Positions 53,301 through 61,404 of a stretch of DNA of 64,000 nucleotides are shown in pieces. The notes under the pieces were generated by a model, which did not search any database, had not been told where the DNA came from, and saw nothing but the letters and a program-made list of their open reading frames with translations. The stretch lies in NCBI RefSeq assembly GCF_002904295.1, contig NZ_PPHG01000087.1, positions 62,001-126,000 on the forward strand, written 5' to 3'. A program made the translations under genes and the position numbers. This DNA is from Amycolatopsis sp. CA-128772 (lineage in GTDB: Bacteria; Actinomycetota; Actinomycetes; Mycobacteriales; Pseudonocardiaceae). Numbering within the stretch: the first letter of the stretch is position 1; every line of letters begins with the position of its first letter.

Positions 53301-53636
53301 CGGGGTGCCCGCGCCGAGCGGGAGCGTGGTGACCTGCTCGGGCTCGCCGCCGTCGGCGGGCAGCAGCCACAGCTGCGGCGGCCCGTCCTGGGCGCGCAGG
53401 AAGGCCAGCCGCGTGCCGTCCGGCGACCACGCCGGCGCCAGGTCCGCCCGGCCGCGGGTCAGCCGGCGGGCCGGCCCGCTCCCGGTGGCGACCTGCCAAA
53501 GGGACCGGGTGTCCTCGTCCTGGCCGCGGTCGGCGGTGCGCAGCACGTAGGCGATCCGCGTGCCGTCGGGCGAGAGCGCGGGCTGCTCGGGAAACTCGAA
53601 GGCGTACAGGTCGTCGATGCCGGGACGTCGGGTCAT
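50319..53636 (-). CDS. S9 prolyl-oligopeptidase-type peptidase fused to an S12 serine hydrolase
   Basis: 1105 residues. Part 1 (1-645): a beta-propeller with SPDG-type blades, then an alpha/beta-hydrolase domain with Ser507 (GYSYGG), Asp587/588 (QGADDER) and His620, i.e. an S9 acylaminoacyl/dipeptidyl peptidase. Part 2 (about 660-1000): a penicillin-binding/class C-like S12 hydrolase with S714-I-T-K717, the YCN motif and a HDGNTIGQS stretch, followed by a lipocalin-like tail. It has no signal peptide, so it is probably cytoplasmic. Part 2 is a paralogue of the separate S12 gene at 60001. Its ATG has GAGGAG upstream and overlaps the stop of the ATPase gene. It probably degrades imported peptides. 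The fusion is unusual. Confidence 0.92.
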   Translation of the reverse strand: MTRRPGIDDLYAFEFPEQPALSPDGTRIAYVLRTADRGQDEDTRSLWQVATGSGPARRLTRGRADLAPAWSPDGTRLAFLRAQDGPPQLWLLPADGGEPEQVTTLPLGAGTPVWRPDGAEIAFAAPIDLDAGEGDDDAARARRASAPVVADRLDFKADGAGLLRTLRKHVHVLDVATGEVRRVTSGNWHAGDPAWSPDGRLLAFPAGPDADADLTFRSAAYVVEPGDRAAEPRRIGAGDGMCGAVAWTADGTALLAVGRRDTAPGHLGLLRIPLDGGETTDLAASLDRNVMPGGPGYPGALPQLSGSTVLFCVRDRGYTHLYAIGEGGEPRLVTGAAGTAVAGVSVAGTTAAIVLATTSSYGEIATVDLTGGAVEVRTSHGDAELEPFRHEEREFTVSDGTAVSGWLLRDPARTGPRPLLLDIHGGPHNAWNGTADAVHLYHQELVARGWAVLLLNPRGSDGYGEAFYTAAVGAWGLADAKDFLEPLDDLVAEGVADPRRLAVAGYSYGGYMTCYLTSRDDRFAAAVAGGVVSDVVSMAGTSDSAHYLGVAELGAIPAENRAHYAALSPLAQVEKVRTPTLVVQGADDERCPAGQAEQWFTALREQGVPTRMVLYLGASHLFILDGKPSHRADFNRRIVDWVEQHAGEPGKPARVPLDAAHWRRRLAELARKHRVPGAQLGILRGDDQVVASHGLLNTATGVEVTDDSVFQIGSITKVWTATVAMQLVDEGLLDLDAPVADVLPELRLADPDVTKQVTLRHLLTHTSGIDGDVFTDTGRGDDCVEKFTGLLDQVAQNHPLGATLSYCNSGFVLAGRVIEKLTGQTWDAALRERLFTPLGLTRTGTLPEEALLHRAAMGHVAAGDGAPSPAPAWGLPRSAGPAGLITAPAADVLAFARMHLAGGRDALSEASAAAMTEWQADMPDKHTLGDSWGLGWIRFDWDGHRVIGHDGNTIGQSAFLRLLPSHGLAVTLLTNGGNTRDLYEELYREIFAELAGVALPAPIAPAATPPPVDAAEFVGVYERASMRIEVFEGESGLRMRQTITGPIAALVPEPTTEHDLIPMGGSRFAFREPGAKSWISATFYTLPTGERYLHSGVRATPKVPA

Positions 53637-54589
53637 GCGGATCTCCTCGTGGGATGGCTCGCGGCGTAGTGGCACGCCGCGGAGTGGGGCCGGTCCGCGG
53701 CCGCGCCGGCCGGGTCGGCGGTGACGCAGGCGGTGCGGTCCGGGTGCACGAGCGGCCCGATCGGGCAGCGCGGGTGGTAGCGGCAGCCGGACGGCGGGTG
53801 GTGCGGGTCGGCGGGTTCGGTGTCGGCGAGCGCGTCGTCGCCGGTGTCGTCGAGCAGGTTCCGGCGGGCCGAGGGCGCGGCGGCCAGCAGGTCCCGCGTG
53901 TAGGGGTGCTTCGGGTCGGTGAGGACCTGCTCGGCCGGCCCGGCCTCGACGATCCGGCCCAGGTACATCACCGCGACGACGTCGCTGACGTACCGCACCA
54001 CGGCGAGGTTGTGCGAGATGAACAGCATCGACAGCGCAAGCCGCCGCTGCACGTCCCGGACCAGGTTGAGCACGGCGCCCTGCACCGAGACGTCGAGCGC
54101 CGAGGTGATCTCGTCGGCGATCAGTACCTTCGGCCGGCCCGCGAGGGCCCGGGCGAGCGCGACGCGCTGCCGTTGCCCGCCGGAGAGCCGGCCGGGCAGC
54201 GCCGTGGCGCGGTCCGGGTCCAAATTCACCAGTTCGAGCAGCCGGGCGACTTCGGCCCGCCGCTCGACGCGGGAGGTCCCCGGCGGCATCGCCTCGGCGA
54301 TCGACTCGCCGACCGCCATCCGGGGGTCCAGCGACGAATACGGGTCCTGGAACACCATCTGCAGCGGGCGCCGCCGCGGCAGCCGGCGCACGTCGGTGCC
54401 GTCGAGCAGCACCCGCCCGGCGCTGACCGGCGCGAGCCCGGCCGCCGCCCGCGCGAGCGTCGACTTGCCGGAGCCGGACTCGCCGACCAGGCCGACGACC
54501 TGCCCGGACGGGACGGTCAGGCTGACGCCGTCGACCGCGGTCAGCCGGCCGTAGCGGACGCTCACGCCGTCGAACTCCAAGGCGCTCAT
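53633..54589 (-). CDS. oligopeptide ABC transporter ATPase (OppF/DppF type)
   Basis: 318 residues. Walker A GESGSGKST, Q-loop QDPYSS, signature LSGGQRQR, Walker B VLIADE and the H-loop in FISHN. The C-terminal oligo_HPY-type extension has CRYHPRCP. It energises peptide import together with the permeases and the second ATPase encoded upstream. It overlaps the S9-S12 gene by four bases. Its ATG is overlapped by the stop of a 26-codon ORF. Confidence 0.95.
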   Translation of the reverse strand: MSALEFDGVSVRYGRLTAVDGVSLTVPSGQVVGLVGESGSGKSTLARAAAGLAPVSAGRVLLDGTDVRRLPRRRPLQMVFQDPYSSLDPRMAVGESIAEAMPPGTSRVERRAEVARLLELVNLDPDRATALPGRLSGGQRQRVALARALAGRPKVLIADEITSALDVSVQGAVLNLVRDVQRRLALSMLFISHNLAVVRYVSDVVAVMYLGRIVEAGPAEQVLTDPKHPYTRDLLAAAPSARRNLLDDTGDDALADTEPADPHHPPSGCRYHPRCPIGPLVHPDRTACVTADPAGAAADRPHSAACHYAASHPTRRSA

Positions 54590-54666
54590 GCGCGCGCCTC
54601 GCTGACGCTCGGCGCCGCCTGAGCGGCAGGCGCAGTGTTGGATGATTCGTCCGCGGGCTCACTCAT
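54586..54666 (-). other. 26-codon bridging ORF between two ABC transporter genes
   Basis: It starts MSEPADESSNTAPAAQ, with its ATG overlapping the stop of the permease-ATPase gene and its TGA overlapping the start of the OppF-type gene. The DNA contains a GCGCCGCC...GGC-GGCGC hairpin. It could be a dispersed intergenic repeat that landed in frame. It could equally be a coupling ORF that keeps ribosomes moving across the gap. Confidence 0.4.
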
Positions 54667-56540
54667 GCGGCCCCCTCCTCGTGCGACTGTCCGGAAAGGA
54701 CGGTGACCTGCGGGTGCCAGCAGGCGACCCGGTGCCCCTTCCCCGCCGGCTCGAGCACCGGGTCCTCGGTGCGGCAGCGGTCGGAGGCCAGCGGGCACCG
54801 GGCGGCGAACGCGCACCCGCCGGGCACCTGGTCGGGCTCCGGCGGGCGGCCGGGGATCACCTCCAGGGGCCGGTCGCGGTCGGTGTCGAGGTCGACCGTG
54901 GCCGCCAGCAGCGCCCGCGTGTACGGGTGCTGCGCCGGCGCGCCGGTCGGCAGGTCTTCGACGACCCGGCCGGCGTACATCACCAGCATCCGTTCGCACG
55001 TCTGGGAAACGACGGCGATGTCGTGGCTGATCAGCAGGATCGCCGCGCCCTCGGTTTCCCGCGTGCGGGCCAGCAGGCGCAGCACCTGCCGCTGCACGGT
55101 GACGTCGAGCGCGGTCGTCGGCTCGTCGGCGACGATCAGCTTCGGGCGGCCCATCAGGCCCATGCCGATCATCGCCCGCTGCCGCATCCCGCCGGAGAAC
55201 TCGTGCGGGTACTGCCGGGCTCGCCGTTCGGCGGCCGGGACGCGGACCGCGGCCAGCCGGTCCACCGCGCGGGCGAACGCCTGCCGCCGCGACAGGCCGT
55301 GGTGCCGCTCCGACACCTCGGCCAGCTGCCCGCCGACGCGGCGGGCGGGGTTGAACGACGTCATCGGGTCCTGGAACACCATGGCCAGCGCCGTGCCGAG
55401 CTCCCGGTCCGACGCGGTCGCCAGGGGTTTCCCGGCGAACTCGAGCCGGTCGGCGGTGACCACGCCGGGGGCCTCGACCAGCCGGGACACGGCCAGCGCG
55501 GTCAGGCTCTTGCCGGAGCCGGATTCGCCGACCACGCCGATCGCTTCGCCGGCGCGGACGCTGAAGCTGACTCCGCGCACCGGAACCGTCCAGCCGTTCG
55601 GACCGGGGAACGCCACCCGCAGGTTGTCCACCACGAGCACGGCGTCCGCGGGCGGCTCCGGAAGGGCCGGCCGTTCCGCCGGGGCGGGCGGCGCGGCGCG
55701 CCGGGTCAGCCGCGTGCGGACCCCGACCACCGCGGCGACCGTCTCGCCGACCAGGTTGAACGCCAGCCCGGCGAGCACCACCGCCGCGGCGGGCGCGAGC
55801 GCGGCCGCGGGGTTGACGTAGATGCCGTCCAGCCCTTCGCGCAGCAGCCGTCCCCAGTCGTAGTCCGGCGCCTGCACGCCGATCCCCAGGAACGACAACC
55901 CGGCGAAGGCCAGCAGCGCCGAACCCGCGCCGATGGTGGCGTTGACGACGAGCGGCTCGCCGATGTTCGGCAGCACGTGCCGGACCAGCAGCCGGATCCG
56001 GCCGACGCCGGCGATCCGGGCCGCGGCCACGAAGTCGCGCCCGCTCACCGACGCCGAGAGCGTCTGCACGAGCCGGGCGAACGCCGGCGCCGTCGCGAAG
56101 CCGATGGCCAGCACCGCGCCGTGCGTGCCGACGCCGAAGATGACCGCCAGGAACAGGGCCAGCAGCAGCCCGGGGAAGGCGACGGCGATGTCGACGACCG
56201 CGATCAGCAGCCGGGCCGCCCGGCGCGGCAGCACGGCCGGCAGCGTCCCGAGGACGACACCGGTGCCGGCGCCGATCGCGGTGGCGAGCACGGCCAGCCC
56301 GACCGAGAGCCGGGTCGCGACCAGGGTGCGCAGCAGCAGGTCGCGGCCGAGGGAGTCGGTGCCGAACGGGTGCGCCCCGGACGGGCCTTGGCCGATCGCG
56401 TCGGTGTCGATCGCGGCCGCGCCGTCACCCCACAGCAGCGGCGCCAGCACCGACAGGACGACGACCAGGGCCAGCAGCACCGCCGAACACGCGCCCACCG
56501 GCGTGCGCAGGGCCGCCGTCCACGTCCCGCGTCGAGCCAT
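54663..56540 (-). CDS. peptide ABC transporter permease (DppC) fused to ATPase (DppD)
   Basis: 625 residues. The first 285 residues form a DppC/OppC-type permease of about six membrane segments (HPFGTDSLGRDLL near the start, and an EAA-like loop ...RIAGVGRIRLLVRHVLPNI). After a Pro/Ala-rich linker, residues of about 300-620 form a full ATPase: GESGSGKS, QDPMTSFNP, FSGGMRQRAMIG, LIVADEPTTALD and a C-terminal GCAFAARCPLA extension. These two parts are usually separate genes. The ATG lies one base after the DppB stop. Confidence 0.94.
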   Translation of the reverse strand: MARRGTWTAALRTPVGACSAVLLALVVVLSVLAPLLWGDGAAAIDTDAIGQGPSGAHPFGTDSLGRDLLLRTLVATRLSVGLAVLATAIGAGTGVVLGTLPAVLPRRAARLLIAVVDIAVAFPGLLLALFLAVIFGVGTHGAVLAIGFATAPAFARLVQTLSASVSGRDFVAAARIAGVGRIRLLVRHVLPNIGEPLVVNATIGAGSALLAFAGLSFLGIGVQAPDYDWGRLLREGLDGIYVNPAAALAPAAAVVLAGLAFNLVGETVAAVVGVRTRLTRRAAPPAPAERPALPEPPADAVLVVDNLRVAFPGPNGWTVPVRGVSFSVRAGEAIGVVGESGSGKSLTALAVSRLVEAPGVVTADRLEFAGKPLATASDRELGTALAMVFQDPMTSFNPARRVGGQLAEVSERHHGLSRRQAFARAVDRLAAVRVPAAERRARQYPHEFSGGMRQRAMIGMGLMGRPKLIVADEPTTALDVTVQRQVLRLLARTRETEGAAILLISHDIAVVSQTCERMLVMYAGRVVEDLPTGAPAQHPYTRALLAATVDLDTDRDRPLEVIPGRPPEPDQVPGGCAFAARCPLASDRCRTEDPVLEPAGKGHRVACWHPQVTVLSGQSHEEGAA

Positions 56541-56541
56541 C

Positions 56542-57528
56542 TCACGCCTCCCGAATGGCCGAGCGCGGGTCGAGCAGCCCGAGCACGACGTCGACCAGCA
56601 GGTTCACCAGCAGCACGCCGACGCCGTAGACCAGCACGATCCCCTGGACCAGCGGGTAGTCCTTCTGGAGGATCGACTGCACGATCGTCGAGCCGAGGCC
56701 GGGCCAGGCGAACACGTTCTCCACCAGCACCGTGCCCGCGACCATCCCGGTCAGCATCAGGCCGCCCAGGGTCAGCGTCGCGGTCAGCGCGTTCGGCAGC
56801 GCATGCCGGACGTAGACCAGCCGCGCGGGCAGCCGCTTCGCCCGCGCGGTGCGGACGAAGTCGGCGCCCAGCACGGAAAGCAGCTCCACCCGCAGCATCC
56901 GTGCGAGCACGGCCGACGGCCCGGCCGCGAGGGCCGCGACCGGCAGCACGTACGCGCTCGCGTCGTCGCCGCCGGCTACGGGGAACCAGCCGAGGCCGAC
57001 CGCGAGCAAGGCCACCAGCGCCACCGCGACCAGGAACTCCGGGACGGCCGCGAGGAAGACGCTCACCGAGGTGAAGGCCAGCTCGGTGCCCCGGCGGCGG
57101 CCGCCGCGGGTCCGCACCGCGAAGACCACGCCGACCGGGATCGCGACGACCAGCACCACCGCGAAGGCCAGGATCGCCAGCCCCAGGGTGGCCGGCAGCC
57201 GGTCGCCGATCACCTGTGTCACCGGCTGGCCGCTGCCCATCGACGTGCCGAAGTCGCCGGTGACCAGGCCACGCAGGTAGCGCCCGTACTGCACCCACAG
57301 CGGGTCATCGAGGCCGAGCTCCAGCCGTTTCGCCCGCACCAGCTCGGCCGGCGCCGTCATCCCGAGCGCGGCCCGCACGGGATCGCCCGGGACCAGGTGG
57401 ATCATCAGGAAGGCCGCGGTGACCAGCGCCCACAGCGAGACGGCGAACCGGGTCAGCCGCCGCGCGGCGAACGCCGGCCATCCTCCGCCGCGCGGCCGCG
57501 CGGGCGCCGCCACCGCCGCCGTCGTCAT
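56542..57528 (-). CDS. peptide ABC transporter permease (DppB/OppB type)
   Basis: 328 residues, about six membrane segments. FMIHLVPGDP-like start of the permease (LMIHLVPGDPVRAALG), YGRYLRGLVTGDFGTSM, and the EAA loop DFVRTARAKRLPARLVYVRHALPNAL that docks to the ATPases. It forms the channel with the permease half of the next protein. The ATG overlaps the stop of the binding-protein gene. Confidence 0.95.
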   Translation of the reverse strand: MTTAAVAAPARPRGGGWPAFAARRLTRFAVSLWALVTAAFLMIHLVPGDPVRAALGMTAPAELVRAKRLELGLDDPLWVQYGRYLRGLVTGDFGTSMGSGQPVTQVIGDRLPATLGLAILAFAVVLVVAIPVGVVFAVRTRGGRRRGTELAFTSVSVFLAAVPEFLVAVALVALLAVGLGWFPVAGGDDASAYVLPVAALAAGPSAVLARMLRVELLSVLGADFVRTARAKRLPARLVYVRHALPNALTATLTLGGLMLTGMVAGTVLVENVFAWPGLGSTIVQSILQKDYPLVQGIVLVYGVGVLLVNLLVDVVLGLLDPRSAIREA

Positions 57529-59117
57529 CGCGCGTACATCCGGATCGACGACGGCGTGACGCTGCCCTGGCTGACGTCGAACCGCGTCCCGTTCGCGTAG
57601 ATCGGCACGACGGAGTCGATGTAGGGCACCACGTCGACGCGCTTGACCAACGCGGTCTCGGCGGCCTCCCAGGCCGGGCAGCTGGCCGCACCGGCCATCG
57701 CGGCCGCCTGCTTCACGCCCCGGTCGTACTCGGGGTTGGCGATGTGGCCGAAGTTGGTCCCGTCCGGCGCGGCCGGGCCGGACACGAACGGCACCAGCTG
57801 GCTGGGCAGGGTCAGCCCGAGCGGTCCGAGGGAGACCTCCCACTCGCCGGTGCCGAACAGCACCTGGGACAGCCCGGGGCTGTCGACGGCCTTGAGCGTG
57901 ACGTCGGCGCCGAGGGACTTCCACGTCTGCTGGGCCAGTTCCGCGGTCGGCGCCATCGTCGGGCCGAGCTGGGTGCCGTAGAGCACGGTGAGCGCGAGAC
58001 GCTTGCCGCCCTTGACGCGCACGCCGTCGGCGCCCGCCTTCCAGCCGGCCGCGTCCAGGGCGGACGCGGCGGCGGCCGGGTCGTGGTTCGGCAGGTGGCC
58101 GGTGACGGTGTCGCCGGAGCACGCCTTCGGGTCGGCGGTGACCAGGCTCTGCGACGGCTTGCCGGTGCCGTTGGTCAGCACCTTGCCGAGCTGGGCCAGG
58201 TCGAGGGCCTGGGTGAGCGCGCGCCGCACGGCCTCGTCCTGGCCGGGGCGGCCGGCGGCCTGGTTGTAGAAGATCTCCCCGAGCGGGGCGAGGAAGTCGG
58301 CGTGGAAGAGCTTCCGCCCTTCGAGGCGCTGGCCGTCCGGTCCGTTGATCTGGCCGGCGTTCAGCTCGCCGGACAGCAGCAGGTTGGTCGCCGTCGAGGT
58401 GTTCGGGATGACCCGGGCGACGACCTTGTCCGGCAGGCCGGGCTGCTGCGCCTGCCAGTCCCCCGGGCCCCAGGTGTAGTCCTTGCGGCGGGTGAACGTG
58501 TAGTGGTCGTTCGGCACCACCTCGGTGACGGCGAACATGCCGGTGCCGCTGCCGCCCGTGGCCAGCAGCTTCCGGTCGGCCAGGCCCTTGCCGCAGACGA
58601 TCGGCAGGCTGCCGACGTTGCGGAGCAGGAACGCGTCGGGCGCACCGCTGGTGACGGTGACCGTCCGGGTGGCTTCGTCGGCGGTGGCCTTGGTGCCCGG
58701 CGTGATCGTCAGCCCGGAGTACGGCGACTTGTTCGCCGGATCGCCGACGAACGCGATGTTCGCGGCGACGTCGGCGGCGGTCAGCGGGGCGCCGTCGGCG
58801 CAGGTGATGCCGGGCCGCAGGGTGAAGGACGCCGTGGTCGTCGTGGCGTCCCACTTTTCGGCGAGCGAGGGCAGCGGCTTGCCGTCGGGGGCGAGGTCGA
58901 GCAGCGGGTCGTAGAGGAACCGGTCGACCTGGCCGGTGACCGAGAGCACCGACATGTGCGGGTCGAGGTTGCCCGGGTCGGAGGCGATCCCGAGGGTGAA
59001 GGTCTTGCCGTCGGCGAGGGTGCCACCGGTCGCGCCGGCGTCACCCGGTCCCCCGCAGGCCGTCGCCGCGAGGGCGAGCGCGCCGAGCAGGACCACCGCC
59101 GTCCGTGTGTGGGTCAT
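57525..59117 (-). CDS. peptide-binding lipoprotein (SBP family 5, DppA/OppA type)
   Basis: 530 residues. Lipoprotein signal with lipobox LAATAC (Cys21), then the SBP-5 domain: FTLGIASDPGNLDPHMS, YDPLLDLAPDGKPLPSLAEKW, and a long ligand lobe ending PIYANGTRFDV. Anchored outside the cell, it captures peptides and delivers them to the DppB/C channel. The surrounding D-amino-acid genes suggest ligands such as cell-wall peptides, but the binding pocket cannot be read. The ATG overlaps the previous stop (ATGA). Confidence 0.94.
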   Translation of the reverse strand: MTHTRTAVVLLGALALAATACGGPGDAGATGGTLADGKTFTLGIASDPGNLDPHMSVLSVTGQVDRFLYDPLLDLAPDGKPLPSLAEKWDATTTTASFTLRPGITCADGAPLTAADVAANIAFVGDPANKSPYSGLTITPGTKATADEATRTVTVTSGAPDAFLLRNVGSLPIVCGKGLADRKLLATGGSGTGMFAVTEVVPNDHYTFTRRKDYTWGPGDWQAQQPGLPDKVVARVIPNTSTATNLLLSGELNAGQINGPDGQRLEGRKLFHADFLAPLGEIFYNQAAGRPGQDEAVRRALTQALDLAQLGKVLTNGTGKPSQSLVTADPKACSGDTVTGHLPNHDPAAAASALDAAGWKAGADGVRVKGGKRLALTVLYGTQLGPTMAPTAELAQQTWKSLGADVTLKAVDSPGLSQVLFGTGEWEVSLGPLGLTLPSQLVPFVSGPAAPDGTNFGHIANPEYDRGVKQAAAMAGAASCPAWEAAETALVKRVDVVPYIDSVVPIYANGTRFDVSQGSVTPSSIRMYAR

Positions 59118-60004
59118 GGGGTTTCCTTCCGGAGGTGGTCCACGGCGAGCCGGCCGGCCCGGCCGATCGCCGCATCGACGGCGGGCTGGCGCTCGGCCAG
59201 GGAGTCCGCGCGGGTGAAGACCGCGACGGCGAAGCGGCGGCCGTTCGGGAACGACACGACGCCGGCTTCGTTGCGGACCGCCGGCAGGGTGCCGGTCTTG
59301 GCCGCGATCGCGACGTCGGAAGGGAATCCGGCCGAGAGGCGGTGCGGCCAGATCTGCCGCGCCATCATCGAGCGCACCCGTTCGCACGCCGCCGGGTCGC
59401 CGGCGCGGCCGGTCCACACCGCGTCGAGCAGCTCGGTGATCTCGCGCGGGGTGGACGACGTGGTGCGCTCGGGGTCCAGCACCGCGAGCTTCCGCGTCTG
59501 CTCGGGCGTCGCGCCCGCGAACACGGCGTCGAGGTCGGCGCCTTCGGCCGCGCCGAGGTCCGCGAGCACCGAGGCGAACAGGTCCTCGCAGCAGCCGATC
59601 AGCCGGGTGCGGCGCAGGCCGAGGTCGGTCAGCACGCGGTCGACCGCCTCCGCCCCGACCCGGTGGTAGACGACGTCGGTGGCCGCGTTGTCGCTCATCG
59701 TCAGCATGAACAGCGCGAGGTCGCGCCAGCTCATCTCGACGTCGTCGGCGCAGCCCGCGGTGCCGATGCCGCCGATGCGGTAGCGCGGCCCGACGCGGGT
59801 CCGGGCCGTCTCGTCCAGCCGGCCCGCGGCCACCTCCCGCGCGTAGGCGACGGCGACCGGGATCTTGAACACCGACGCCAGCACCACCGGGTCGTCCGCG
59901 CCGACGGCCACCTCCGGCCCGCCGCCGATCTCCCGCGCGTGCAGGAAGCCCCGCGCGCCCGCCTCGGCGAAGACGGCGGCGATCTCCGCTTCGACGGTGC
60001 TCAC
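59114..60004 (-). CDS. class A beta-lactamase-like serine hydrolase
   Basis: 296 residues with a GTG start overlapping the S12 gene stop. Full set of class A motifs: S44-V-F-K47, S104-D-N106, a Glu at 140 and K236-T-G. There is no signal peptide, unlike the true beta-lactamase at 1603, so it works in the cytoplasm. Together with its place inside a peptide-import operon, this argues for a peptidase or amidase role on D-amino-acid or cell-wall peptides rather than antibiotic resistance. Confidence 0.87.
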   Translation of the reverse strand: MSTVEAEIAAVFAEAGARGFLHAREIGGGPEVAVGADDPVVLASVFKIPVAVAYAREVAAGRLDETARTRVGPRYRIGGIGTAGCADDVEMSWRDLALFMLTMSDNAATDVVYHRVGAEAVDRVLTDLGLRRTRLIGCCEDLFASVLADLGAAEGADLDAVFAGATPEQTRKLAVLDPERTTSSTPREITELLDAVWTGRAGDPAACERVRSMMARQIWPHRLSAGFPSDVAIAAKTGTLPAVRNEAGVVSFPNGRRFAVAVFTRADSLAERQPAVDAAIGRAGRLAVDHLRKETP

Positions 60005-61386
60005 GCCGTCACCCGCCGGTCGGCGCGGCCGGTGTGCAGGTACAGCGCGCGGCCGGTGCCGTCGTCCCCGACGAAGGCGTGCGGGATGTACATGCCCTGC
60101 ATCGGCTCGGCCAGGATGAGCGTGTCGCCGTTCAGCGCGACCAGCTCCGTCTTCTCCGGCTTGGCCAGCTCGGCGAAGATCCCCTTCGGGACGCGCTCGA
60201 CCCAGACGCGGCCGTCGTCGTCCTGGCTGACCACGATGTCCGCCACCGACGACGAGTACTCGCCGACGTACCGCGAGGCGTCGAAGCGCGGCGCGGCCGG
60301 GTCGGGCACCGGCGGCACCCGCAGCTCGATCCCGGTCAGCTCGCGCAGGAGGTGCCCGACGACCTCGGTGTAGACGGCGATCGTGTCGCCGCCGTTGGTC
60401 AGCAGGGCCACCGCGACGTCGTGCTCCGGAGCCAGCCGGAGGAACGCGGACTGGCCGATCGTGCCGCCGTCGTGGCCGACCACCGGCCCGCCGGGCGCGT
60501 CGAACAGGGACCAGCCCAGGCCCCACGCGTCGCCGAAGAGGCCGAGGTCGGGCAGTTCCACCAGGCGTTCCCGCATGGCGCGGGCGCTCTCGGCGCTCAG
60601 GACGCGCGTGCCGTCGGGCCCTTCGCCGTCCCGCAGGTGCATCGCGGCGAACGCGACCAGGTCCCGCGGGCGCATCGCGAGCATCGAGCCGGCCGGGGCG
60701 TTGGACGGCGTCAGCGCCCAGGTACCCGTGGGTTCCGGGTCGGTGCCGGGCTCGGCCGTCAGGTGCCCGAGCGCGGCGCGGAACCGGATCGCCTCGTACG
60801 GGCTCGGCGCCGCGTGCGTCAGGCCGAGCGGGGTGAACAGGTGGTCCTGCAGGCATTCGTCGTAGGTCTTGCCGCGCAGGACTTCCACGACCCGGCCGAG
60901 CACGCAGAACGCGGCGTTGTTGTAGGAGAACATCTCGCCGGGCGGGAACAGCTGCGGGACGTCGCCCAAGGTGGCCACGTACTTCTCGATGCAGTCGGCG
61001 CCGCGGCCGGTGTCGGTGAAGATGTCGCCTTCGAAGCCGGCGGTGTGGCACATCAGCTGCCGGACGGTGATCCGCGCGGCGGCGGCGGCGTCGCCGAGCA
61101 CGAACTCCGGCAGGTACTTCCGGACCGGCTGGTCGAGATCGAGGACGCCGTCGTCGACCAGCTGCATGGCCAGGGTGGTCGTCCAGACCTTGGTGATCGA
61201 GCCGATCTGGAACAGGGAGTCGGCGTCCGCTTCGACGCCGGTGCCCCGGTTGAGCACCCCGGCGGCGTGGTCGATGACCTCGCCACCGGCGTACACCGCG
61301 ACGGCCGCACCGGGCACGTGGTACTCGGCCAGCAGGGCGGGGAGCCGGGTGTGCAGCCAGGCGGAGAGTTCGGGGAGTTTCGACAT
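60001..61386 (-). CDS. S12-family serine hydrolase (D-aminopeptidase / class C-like)
   Basis: 461 residues. Penicillin-binding fold with S63-I-T-K66, Y155-N-N157 and VVGHDGGTIGQS in the third-motif region, plus a C-terminal beta-rich domain as in D-aminopeptidases (DAP, EstB-like enzymes). There is no signal peptide. It is paralogous to the C-terminal half of the S9-S12 fusion in the same operon. It probably releases D-amino acids or cleaves D-containing peptides. The ATG has GAGAGG upstream and lies 18 bp after the racemase stop. Confidence 0.9.
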   Translation of the reverse strand: MSKLPELSAWLHTRLPALLAEYHVPGAAVAVYAGGEVIDHAAGVLNRGTGVEADADSLFQIGSITKVWTTTLAMQLVDDGVLDLDQPVRKYLPEFVLGDAAAAARITVRQLMCHTAGFEGDIFTDTGRGADCIEKYVATLGDVPQLFPPGEMFSYNNAAFCVLGRVVEVLRGKTYDECLQDHLFTPLGLTHAAPSPYEAIRFRAALGHLTAEPGTDPEPTGTWALTPSNAPAGSMLAMRPRDLVAFAAMHLRDGEGPDGTRVLSAESARAMRERLVELPDLGLFGDAWGLGWSLFDAPGGPVVGHDGGTIGQSAFLRLAPEHDVAVALLTNGGDTIAVYTEVVGHLLRELTGIELRVPPVPDPAAPRFDASRYVGEYSSSVADIVVSQDDDGRVWVERVPKGIFAELAKPEKTELVALNGDTLILAEPMQGMYIPHAFVGDDGTGRALYLHTGRADRRVTA

Positions 61387-61404
61387 GGGGAGCCTCTCAA
61401 TGCG

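Noticed and set aside
59114-60004. A second antibiotic-resistance beta-lactamase
   Set aside because: Class A motifs are present, but there is no signal peptide and the gene is embedded in a peptide-catabolism operon, so a peptidase-like role is more likely.
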